DNA of 64,000 nucleotides from assembly GCF_902459465.1 (NCBI RefSeq), contig NC_047067.1:22009680-22073679 (forward strand), given 5' to 3'. Numbering within the stretch: the first letter of the stretch is position 1; each line of letters opens with the position of its first letter. The notes below the pieces were generated by a model, which saw only the letters and a program-made list of their open reading frames with translations, was not told the DNA's origin and searched no databases. Below, in pieces: positions 50,301 to 62,500 of this stretch. The DNA comes from Asterias rubens. Taxonomy: Eukaryota > Echinodermata > Asteroidea > Forcipulatida > Asteriidae. Both the position numbers and the translations under genes were made by a program.

Positions 50301-52887
50301 GCTGGATTCTGTCCAGGGGACTACGAGTACGCACGCAACGGCAGCTGTTACAAGTTTGTCAAGAAGTTCGCAACGTGGGACGAAGCCAGAATGGACTGCC
50401 AGGGAGTCAGCGGTGGAGACCTCGTCATCATCGATGACCTCCTCGAGGATGAATACATTATGGGAAGAATCGTGGATGGCGATTGGTGGATCGGTGAGTT
50501 GATTTTGCATATTGGAGTCTATCTGACTTCCGATTGGTTCCTTTTGAAAGTTTGTGAATTCGGCGGTAAGCAGAGCCATGAAATTTGGCCAAGATGTTGC
50601 AACTAAGATTGATTCATCAGACGAATCGTCTTCATATGAAACCTGATACTTGTGAACTTAATGGCTTCAGAGTCACAGTTATTTAATTAACTTTTTTAAT
50701 TCCAGGCGTGTGCCATTGGCTTATTGTCCTTGCTGTTGTGTTTTTTCCCCCTGTATTTTGAATTTTATTTTTTTTCGTAAAAAAAAAAATAAAAAAAATT
50801 GACCCTAATTTCCGTGGCTTCTAGGGTTCAGCGACCGTGGGACAGAAGGTCAGTGGCAGACGGTCAACTGTAACGACTTCAACCCTTGGCAACAGTCCAA
50901 CTGGGCTGTTGATCAGCCTAATGACCTGTCGGGTGTTCAAGACTGTGCTCAGCTACTAGAGACCGGTGAATGGAATGATTGGCAGTGTGACCGTCCCATG
51001 CAGTACATCTGTGAGATCACACCCAAAGGTACGTACGTGCAATAATTAATAATAATAATAAGAAAACCAAGCATTTTAGCGCTCTACTGAGAACAGAGCG
51101 CTTTACAGGAGACGAGGACAAAAAGAAAAAACAAACGAACGAGGATGGGTTTGGGAACAGAAGTGTCTTCAGGAGGCTTTTGAATACAGGCAACGAGATT
51201 GCCTCTCGCAGACTGGCGGGAAGCTCATTCCATAGACGCGGGGCAGCCATGACGAACGAGCGGTCAAATGCGAAAAACTATGATTTTCTACCTTCAGCCC
51301 AGGTAGTAGTTAATATTTCAGAACGGAGAAGTCTCCCGAATTCTAAAAATCTACTTTACGGTCGTAGAATATAAAGCAAGACAAGTTCTCAAAAGAGCAT
51401 AATCTACCCGGTAAGTAGATACACACATGGTGTTACCACAAACCAAATATATGTTTTGATTTTGCTGTTTCTTTTTTCCCCCACGAAAATTAAAGATTTT
51501 GACCAAGCAGAACAGATAGCTCGTAACCTCTCTGTCAACGTTGACAGCTCAACATCGGTAACCGTCAGCTGGATACCCCCAACTTTTACCTGCGACATCC
51601 TGAGTTATATGATCACGTACTCCACATCCCTCTCCATTTATACTGTGGAGGTCGAAGATGCCAGTTTGGCCGAGATAACCATCAACGATCTACGGCCGCT
51701 GACTCGATACTCATTCAACCTTGAGACCAAGATGGCGATGGGAAACTCAGGCCCAAGTGAACAAGTGGTTGTCAATACTTTAGCTTATGAAGGTCAGTGA
51801 GGGAGGGGTGCACCCTCTATTATTCTGGAACAAAGAATTACTTCAAACTTCTAGTTTCATTATCATTATTATTTCATATTATCAAATCATGCAAAAGAAA
51901 GAAAAAATGTTCCCTTGTGACAGTAACTCCACGAGTCGGGCTACATCCTACATCCAGCCTTTAGATTTCGCGGGTCTTTTGTCAGGATCCTTGCTTTTCC
52001 CAAAAGCTCCTTCTGCAACAGATCTATCCTCACTTTGTCCCTATTTCATCTAGATGTTTCCTTAGTGCTTACAGAATGGTGCCAAGCGCTCCAACCACCA
52101 CTGGGAGTACTTTCACCTCCCCCCAAATCTTACGAAGTTCCCTTGGAACTTTTGGCTCTTTTAACACCATGGTTAACCACTACTCTTCCACGATAATTGT
52201 TCTGGGGTGGATTTTACAAAGAGTCAATACTAGTCTTATCTCGGAGTAGGACTAGCCTTAAGTTTTTAATATCTCCAAGGACTAGACCTAAGTTAGGACT
52301 AGTCCTAAGTTCGTTGTGAAATCGACCCCACATTGATTATGGTGCACTAAACTACAGGGTCTTGTTCTTTGCTACCAGAATTTAAAGCAAAATTCAGACA
52401 TATTTACAAAATTTAGACTGTACAACTAGCTTTAGAACACCCTTTTTCCCTAAGAATTAATCTCAGAGCATTCGGACGACTTTGAACATTTTATTTTCTC
52501 CAATCTTTCTGAGATTGAACCAGTAGCTTCAGAATACCCATCTTCTTGCCTTTAGCATTAATTTTGTTCCTATTCCTAGGCTGTGAAAACATTGATGTGC
52601 AGTCCGATATTGTGGGCAACCTCTCGTCTCCACTCTTCCCCAATGAATACCCACGTGTTGTTGACTGCGCTTATCGGATTGATCTGTCGTCAAGCGTCGG
52701 GCCGGACGCCCGCATTAGACTACGATTCCTGAGCTTTGCCCTCTCTGAAGGAGACTCCCTGGAAATTAGGGAAGTTGATGTGACCGCAAAGAATTACGAG
52801 AATCCGGTGGTGAGTGGAGATGTTTGTTTGTTTGTTTGTTTGTTTGTTTGTTTGTTTGTTTGTTTGTTTGTTTGTTTGTTTGTTTGT

Positions 52888-52927
<40 letters not shown>

Positions 52928-53549
52928 TTGTTTGTTTGTTTGTTTGTTTGCTTGTTTGTTTGTTTGTTTGTTAAGATGATCTTCCCATTGAGGGAAACTC
53001 GACAAATTCCCAAAATAATTGTTCTATGAAATTGGGCCCAGGTCTCTTGGCCCAAGAATGTCCTTACAGCTGTAAAAAATTGGCAAATATAGTATGGCAT
53101 GTTCAGCGTCATTCTTAGTGAGTATCGTTGCTTTAAACTTCATTGACAAACAAAATTTCAAATGTTTTCAAATTTCTGTTTGTTTACAGGTTCTTAAAGG
53201 CAGGGGACCAGTGAAGGATTATTTCAGTTATGGGAGTGTGATTGAATTACAGTTTAGGTCCGACGCTGTTGCCGAGGGGCGTGGCTTCTCCATCAGATAC
53301 ACCCAATATGACCAAGGTAAGAGAAGATCATCATCATCATCATTCTCTTGATCCATCGTGGGGGACGTAGAGCTGCCCAACCAATGCGTTCTGCTGCGGA
53401 TTGCCACAGCTGCCCAGCCCGGGACTCGAAGTCTGCTTCCAGTTGGCCCACCCAGGTGCTGCGAAGTTGGCCTCTTGGCCTCTTCCAGGCTGGGCAGGGG
53501 CGGGATCCTCCCCGTACTTCGAGAAGAGAAGATGGGAGTTATTAATTGA

Positions 53550-53587
<38 letters not shown>

Positions 53588-56500
53588 TAACAGAAAAGCT
53601 GTGGAAGTTGTAAAAGAGTTTTGAAAGTTGTGAAAAGCTGAATAACCTAGTCTGTGAAAGTAATAGCAATAATAACAACAGAAAAGCTGTGAAATTTGTG
53701 AAAGAGTATTGAAAGTTCTGAAAGTTGTGAAAAGCTAAATAACCTATGTGAAAGTAATAATAATAATAATCATAACAACAACAGAAAACTGTGACAGTTT
53801 TTGTATATTGAACCATTTATGTAAAGCGCATATCACAATCAGAGGGAAGTTTCTATGCGCTTTGAGATGAAAACATAGAAGTTTTGAAAGTTGTGAAACT
53901 TGTGAAAAGCTTAATAACCTCTGTGAAAGTATCAGAAAAGCTGTCCGAGTTCAAAGACCTTGAGATCGAGATTTACAGGATGTGGGGAATGAAGACCAAG
54001 ACAATACCAGTGGTCATCGGAGCTCTAGGACTTGTGAAGAAGGGACTGGTTAAATTCATTGACCAAACCCAAGGCAACATTGATTTTTCATTAACGTTGT
54101 TATGATATGTTTTCAGCTATACCTGGTGATAAACCTTGCGGTGGAACCTACAACATCAAGCCCAACTCCATCCTTCATTTTGACTCGACGAACTACCCCA
54201 ACGGCTACACCAACGACCAATCCTGCACCTGGCAGTTCATGTCCGGGCCGGGGACCATAGTGGAAGCCTTCCTCCTGAGAGCCGATGTTGAGGCCGGTTT
54301 CGATTGGTTGAATGTCGGCAGCGGCAGCGACCCGTCCAATCAGACCTCGGTGATAGAGAAGATCAGCGGTGCCGTCTTGGCCAGGCCTTTTGCATCCGAC
54401 GATAACATGATGTGGATTTCGTTCTACTCGGATTATTCCAACTCAGGAGATGGATTTAGCTTTCTGATCGAGGGAATCGATCCAAGTGAGTTTGCTACTC
54501 CTCATCGATCCAACCTCAACTCAGCCCCACCCCCACCCCATCCCCGAACCCCAACCCCCTATCCTCGCCTTACTAGGCTATCTCTCATACCAACCTATAG
54601 CAACAAAACACCTAAGCCCTTTTCACACTACTCTATTCCCCGGGGTTGCCCCCCGGGGTATAACAGCAGGGGCCAATTTCATAGAGCTTTGAATTTGTTC
54701 ACAGAACTCGGGAAAGTACCAAGTACACGATAGCTAACACACATCGTTGTATATAATAAAAATAATAACAACAAATCCTTATGTAGCACATTTCACAATT
54801 ACCGTCTCAATGCGCTTAACATTAGTCCCCTGTTCATTGGGCCAATAACATCCCTTTCTCAGCTCCCTGGGGGGTATACAGCCCCGAGCTGCCGTGGCAC
54901 TCCAAAGGCTTTTTCATACACAATATCAACCTCTATCCTTGCATGTACCCATTTATACCCCTGGGTGAAGAGAAGCAATTAGAGTAAAATATCTTACTCA
55001 AGGACACAAGCGTCACGACCGGGATTCGAACCCACACTCCGGTGACTTCACAACCAGAACTTGAATTCGATGTTCTTAACCGCTCGGCCATGACACTCTA
55101 TTATATTGGTAAAACCAAGATGTATATTCTAAAATGTCATTTGATTTTGTCTCTATCAGAGGATGTTGTCCAACCCAAGACTTTAAACGTTGGTGTCCAA
55201 GCTACATGTGGAGGTAGTGTGCAGGTTCCTGTGGATGGTCAGTTGATCATCAAGTCGCCAAACTACCCGTTAAATTACGACAACAACACAGAGTGCACTT
55301 GGCTTATTACAGGGTTGCCGGGACGCAGGTTCCAAATGATCTTTGAAGATTTCCTACTGGAGAGAGGGTAGGTGTCCAGTCGTTGATTTAACCAAACTCT
55401 TCCTAGCTTAGGAATAATCTTGGGACTTAGCACAAGTTAAGTTCCGTATCCATATCCATTTGGACGCATTGAACCCATCCTAAGTTGGGACGAGTTAATA
55501 TTCTTATGGGAATAGTCCAAGGTTATACTTCATCCATTTCAGACAGGCACTCGAGAGTCGCGCCGAACCAAATTTTGAATTAAGTACTTGAAAAGTTCAA
55601 CCTCTGAAACAGTTAGAAGCGACTGGACGCGCTAGGTTGAAAGATCGACTGTTGCAGTCTTTTGGAACGACCTTTGAGCGCCTTGGTTTCAGACGTTGAA
55701 CTTGTCATGACCCGAGCCAATGTAAATGTTATGTTAAGTTCGCCTGTCTGAAACAAAAAGTTGACCTAGAGTCGCTCCTAATCTATTTGGTTTGTACTTA
55801 AATCATTGATATCACTTTGCAGGTATGATAGTGTAGTGGTGGGTTCGGGTCTGGATCCGACCGATCAGTCATCTGTCTACACTACCCTGTCTGGTTCCAG
55901 CCAACCTGATAACATCGTATTGGGAGTGGATACAGCGTGGATTACGTTCACGTCCGATGGCTCAATCGTAGACAGAGGATTCTCAATTGCCCTTCAAAAT
56001 GCAAATGGTAAAATAATATTTGAAATCATTCTTTACAGGCACTGGACACCTTTGGTACATGTAATTGTCAAAGGCCAGTATTTTCACGTGGTGTATCTTC
56101 ACATTAGGGCCCTTGTCAAAACTCATCCTGGACAGCCATCGGACGGCGCCCGTCCAGGACGAGTGGAGGTTTCTCGTCCCATGTTGAATTCCCTTGTAGT
56201 GATTACTTTATTGGATGGGCTTTAGGACGGGCTCACAGTGACTGGCCTTCACCAGAGAACATTTGTTTACAAAGCCCAAGAGTGTTTAGATCGCTATCTA
56301 CTGGAAACAGCAGGGGGTCTCCCCAGGGCAGGTTTTCGGTTTCACAACTGGGCCTCAACAAACTGGTTGTGCACTTTTTGCACATCCTTGTTGTAACTTT
56401 GTACAGCACCATCCCATGATCTAACAAGTTTGGAGGTGTATGGTCTATATGAAACTCGAAGGTATATTTATACACATGCATTAGAAGGGAATTACCTATA

Positions 56501-59500
56501 TTGAACGGGTGGCTGTGATTAGCATACAGGTTTTTATGAGACGATGGCCATCGATGAATACTTTCATCAATAAGTTTTCATTTGATACTACTACATTGCA
56601 TTTAATTATATTCGTTGAAAACCTTTCAACTCGAGAATGGAGGAAGGGGACACAGTATGGGTATACAGAATCTGGGCTAGTGTTCCCGCTAGTAACTGCA
56701 TGTCTCTTTAAAAAAAAAAATGGGTTAAAAACTCCACCAAACTACAGTGACCTCCAATCAGGCAGACCTGACTTAAACCCCAGGTTTGTTTATTTAGTGT
56801 TTAATCAGCCAGTGAAACCGCAGAGCTCTCTGTGGGGTGCCTTGGGCACTGTGTATCGGACGAGAAGACACTATTCAGCGTGTGAAACATTGTATCATTG
56901 GAACTCCCATCCTATGGCCCGTCCGACAAAAAAATGACATCGGATGAGCCTCGTCCGGTGGTTTGTCCAGGATGAGTTTTGACAAGACCCCTTATATGCA
57001 TCAAAGAAAGAGGCTTTGAGAAAGACTCTGCTAGGGTCGAACGTAGGCCATTAACTATTTTTTGCATTTATATCATTGGTCCATTGTGATGGTAAGTTGT
57101 TTGCAACAGCTAATTCTATTTTCTGAAATATATATAGGGTGCGTTCGATTAGCTTCCCCTGTGTCAACCCCGCTGTGCTCTCTCAGGTGAGCCCCTGACA
57201 AGAGCTAATCGAACGGTCACTCACCCTCCCGGGGTGACGTCATGTACCTGGGGCCAGTCCCAAGTGACCCGTTCCAAAAGCAGGGCACTTAGGGCTGACC
57301 CGGGTGAGCCCCTGAAATAGCGTCAAAGCTATTCGATAGCCCAGGGGCAGACCGGGGTCGACCCAGGGAAAATAATCGAACGCACCTAATATGACCATTA
57401 TCTTAAACACTGTTTGGAATCTTGCTCTTTTCTTTTGCTACAGATTGTGAGTTGACGTTGACTGTACCAACCAAGGGAAACGTTACAGTGTCATCATTAA
57501 ATTTCCCTTCGAGTTATGACGATAATACCTACTGCTTCTGGACTATCATTGGTGAATCCAGACGATCTCTACGCGCTGATATCATCAGTTTTGACATTGG
57601 TGAGTCTTCTATTATAAGTTATCACACAAGCGCGAGTGGAATACGGAAAAATATAGCACTTCTGCGTCCCATATCCAACGAGGCCGAAAGTCGAGTTGGA
57701 TATGGAACGCAGACGCGCTATATTTTCTGTATTTCCTCGAGCGCAGGTGTGATAATGTGTTTATCTTCAAGCAAACTTGGCGCATAACCATAGAACACAC
57801 AAGACGCAGGTAGTGATATTAGCCGTACAATATAGGTTTTTATCACCACTCCATTCTGCGAGTCTGATTGCAGGATTATCGCTTACTTGAAGATAAATAG
57901 TTACATTATTACTGGGCTTTTATATGAGGCTCTTCAAAATGCACAATAGATAAACAAGAAAGAAAGAAGAGAAGAGTGTATGTGGAGCTACATTTTAAAG
58001 TATGATTCCCGTTCCGGCACCATTTAATGCTTTTATACAAGGTGCTGTGGTGCAGTATGTTGCCAATCAGACCAGGAAAACCTGGGTGAACCCCTTCTCT
58101 TAACGATAAGTGCACTGGGTTCTTTAATGTGCGTTACACAACACACAGCACCTACATGTTTACGTTCTATCCGAAGGACCAAGCAACAATGGTGTTTTGC
58201 TTGAGGACACAAGTGTCACAAACCCACACTCTGCTGAACGGAAACACCAGTGCTTTAGTTCGGTGCTCTTATCCGCTCGGCCACGAACTTAAACTCCTAT
58301 TTGTCTGACTATCTCTAATCCCCTTTTGTGTTTTTATCTCAGAGGATGGTTATGACTACGTGGATGTTGGTGTCGGTAACCTTCCGGCTAATTTGTCCTC
58401 GCGTTTCATCCATGCCACCGGTTCTCAGCTTCAACCATTCAGTGGTGACTCCGCTGATCTGTGGATGACATTTACCAGTGACGGCAGCGGCAGTAACGCT
58501 GGCTTCCAGATTATTTTCCTCGATGGTAAGTAGATTTATCTGATCAGTCGCCACTAGTTCTAGGAACCTGCCAGGACCCTTTCCTGACCCTTCCAGAACC
58601 CTTTTGGGACCCTTCTAGGACCCTTTCAGGACCCTTCCAGGACCCTTCAAGGACACTTCCAGGACCCTTCCAGGACCCTTCCAGGACCCTTACAGGACCC
58701 TGGAAGGACCCTTCCAAGACCCTTCCAGAACCCTTCCAGGACCCTTTTGGGACCCTTCTAGGACCCTTCCAGGACCCTTCCAGGACCCTTCAAGGACATT
58801 TCCAGGACCCTTCCAGGACCCTTACAGGACCCTGGAAGGACCCTTCCAGGACCCTTCAAGGACACTTCCAGGACCCTTCCAGGTCCCTTTCAGGACCCTT
58901 CCAGGTCCCTTCCAGGTCCCTTCAAGGTATCTTCCAGGTCCCTTTCAGGACCCTTCCAGGACCCTTTCAAGCACTGATGTTTGCATGTGCATTATATTGT
59001 TATTATTTATGAGAGATCACCTAACATCACATGGTGAATGGCCACTTTAGGGGGAGGGCTACACTTCACTGTCACCAGGGGCACGTTGCCACCTAATCCT
59101 TCAGTTTACCCTTTCACAACTCACAGGACTTCACACCCATCTAGTAAGGGTAGCTGTAGAGATGAGTTTATCAAAAAACACTTTCATTACATCGTTTCTT
59201 GTATTTTCTACCTCACAGATAGCTGTGGAGATACGGTCATTGAAAACACCACTTCAGGGAGAATTGAGTCCCCGAATTACCCCAACTCCTACGCAAACAA
59301 CCTGGACTGTTCGTGGACCATCCGTGTAGGAGACCTGTTTAATGTCAGGCTGACGTTTGAAGGCTTCAATCTGGAGTCTGGCTATGATCAGCTTATCATT
59401 GAAGGAGTCATGGAGGATGGAACTGTGGTAAGAACGAAACAAATATTTTGAACTCTTAAATAAATCATTTGAATTGTTTAAAAAAGCAAAGTTTTATTTT

Positions 59501-62500
59501 TGGGCTAATCAGCTAAAGAACCTATTATTATTATTACTAACCACTGACTTTTTATGTTTGCTTTTCAAAGTCTCTGTCTGGTTCCGACCTCCCCGATGTC
59601 ATCATCAGTGAAGCCAGTGAGATCACACTCCGATTCCAGACTGACTCTACTGGCGTTTCCAATGGATTTGCTTTGACTTTTGAAGAAATATGTAAGAATT
59701 TCTTCAACCTCTTCATAGCTGACAAGCCTTAACTTTTTTTCATTAAAGGTACTGAACACTATTTGTAATTATATGTTGAGATACACCAAGTGAGAATACT
59801 GGTCTTTGACAATTACCAAACGTGTCCTGTGCATTTAAGTTAAACTTGAGTATACATTAATTGCTTTGGGAAAAACATTCAAAACCTTTTTTTTTCTTTT
59901 GCAGATTATTGTCCCGATGGGTACACAGCTTTCCAAGTTGGCGATGGTTTCACATGTTATCGCTTCTCTACTGACGCCAAATCTTGGGTTGAAGCTAGAA
60001 AGGATTGTCAGTCTACAATCGATGGAGATCTGATTGTGATTGAGAACGCCTTAGAGAACCGAGGGATTGCTCAGCTGACCGGTGGATTAGATTGGTGGTT
60101 AGGTAGGTTGTCTGTCTACCAATTATCACCTGTCACGTTAAAGGAACACATTGGTTGAGTTGGTTTTTGAAAAGCGTTTGAAATCATTTGTTATGAAATG
60201 CATATGGTTAGAAAGATGTTTTTAAGTAGAATATAATTATCCACACAAGTACGACTCGAAATTGCACGGTTTCCCTTTACGTCACAAACTAACACGGTCG
60301 GCCATTCACAAAATGGTCGATCGTGTTTCTTCGCGACGTAAAAGGAAAACCGTGCAGTTTCGAGGCATGTTTGTGTAGATCATTATATTCTACTTTAAAT
60401 TATCTATCTAACCATTTGCATTTCTTAGTGAACAGGCTCTTCAAATTTTAGGGGGTGGAAGTTCTATTAACTTCATACCAGGGCTCTACATCTAGACCCC
60501 TTTCTCCCAACCTTTTTTTCTTGGTAAAAGAAACTCCTGGTCAATAAATGACTGCATATCTGCCTGTGATATTGATTTTTCGGGGGGTGTATTCTTGTCT
60601 CTTTCAGGTTTTTATGACCGCTCCACTGAGGGTATCTGGAGGTGGGTTGACTGTCTGGCTCCCAACTCATTTGGTAATCTGAACTGGGAGAATCCTGAGG
60701 GACCAGACTCGACGGACGGAGATGAAGATTGTGCCGTCATTCTGGATTCTTCCGGTCGCTATGAAGCCATCACTTGCGAGACCCCAAGAAGCTACATCTG
60801 TGAAATAGGAGCTCCAAGTAAGTTAAGGCTCCCAATTTCATTGCTCTACTTAGCGCCAAATTCTGCACTTACAATTAATGGGTGCATTCGTTTAGCTTCC
60901 CTGGGTCGACCCCACAGTGCTCGCTCGGGTGAGCCCCTGACAAGAGCTAATCGAACAATCACACTCGCCCTCTCGTGGTGACAGCATGTACCTCAGGTCA
61001 CCCCCAAGTGACCAACTCCACATGCAGGGCACTGGGGGCTGACCCGGGTGAGCACCTGGAATGACGTCAAAGCTATTCGTGTGTACCGGGGCAGACCGGG
61101 GTCGACCAAGGGAAGCTAACGAACGCACCCATTATTCTCTGCTTACTGTGCAGGGTTTAAATTTCTGCGCTAGCTGTGTAAGCTGTTATATACTAAAGGG
61201 ACCAGATGTGGATTTAACAAAGAGTTAAGACTAGTATTATCTCAAGTTAGGATGAGTTGATTGTTTTAACTTAGGACTAGCCTTAAGTTTTTAATATCTC
61301 CTAGGACTAGTTCTTAGTTAGGACTTATCCTAACCTTTTGTGAAATTGGCCCCTGGCCCTGTATAAGCCTTTTTTTCTGGTGCCCTCCACTTATCATCCA
61401 TTGTACCTAATGCTTGTATGTTTTAAGATTATATATTGTGATATTTGGAAATAAACAAACAAACAAACAAAACTAATCATTTTGAATCCTAATCTTTCAG
61501 AGCTTTTCGACGCCAATCCAAGAAACATATCCGGTTTTAGCTTCTCCTCAACCGGAATCATTCTTCAATGGGGTCTGAGTCCGCAACGTTGTGACGCCCT
61601 CAGCTACTTCATCCAGTATGAGGATAGCAACGGTGCTAGGGTAAGGAGTTCACGTCAAACCGATAGTGTTTGTGTAAGGACAGCGAATTTGCCGTATTTT
61701 TGACCGCGTGAGGGCGTATGTGGACCAAATTTATGTGATGCAAAACGCGTAAACAATGTCATGGCTGAGTGCTTAGGAGCACCTGGGGGATAAGGTATCG
61801 GAGTGTGGGTTTGAATCCCGGTCGTGACACTTGTGTCCTTGAGCAAGACACTTTACTATAATATTGCTTCTCTTCGCTCAGAGGTGTAAATGAGTACCTG
61901 CGAGGGTAGAGATTGTCATTGTGCATGAAGAGCCTTTGGAGAGAGGCAGCTAAGAGCTGTATACTCCCCAGGGAGCTGAGACAGATTATAGGAATGTTGT
62001 CAGCCCAATAACTAGGACATTGATACGGTTATTGTAAAATGCACTTGTTGGGGTGTCGTGGCCGAGCAGATAAGAGCACCGAACTCAAGCTCTTGTGTTT
62101 CTGTTCAGCAGAGTGTGGGCTCAGGAGTCGTGACACTTTTGTCCCTGAGCAAGACACTTAACTATAATTACTTCTCTCCACCCAGGGGTAAATGGGTACA
62201 TGTGAAGGCAGAGATGATTCTTGTGATTGATTTAGCTTAGTAGCGCATATTTGTTGCACAGGCTGTATACTGCATAACATTGCCCAGTGACCAGGGGTAA
62301 TGATGTTGGAAGCGCTTTGAGGGTGTAAAAAGCCTGATATAAAAAACGATTATTATTATTGTTATTATTTATAAGAGCTTGTTATTACTATCCACAGACG
62401 GATATAACCATCACCAATGTGAATAGCTTTGAACTGATCCTGGATAATCTCCAGCGGGATACCAGTTATACGTTCACCATCTCCGCACTGACGTTCACTT

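Noticed and set aside
52720..53112. Minus-strand open frame with Lys-Gln-Thr-Asn repeats
   Set aside because: It is the reverse translation of the TTTG microsatellite beside exon 24.
53340..53816. Minus-strand 158-codon frame
   Set aside because: It is made of ATT microsatellite translation (poly-Ile, poly-Leu) joined to a GC-rich scrap with no recognised domain. It lies in an intron of the giant gene.
56509..56937. A 142-codon frame considered as a host gene
   Set aside because: It lies wholly between the complementary ends of a mobile element, so it was kept as part of that element.
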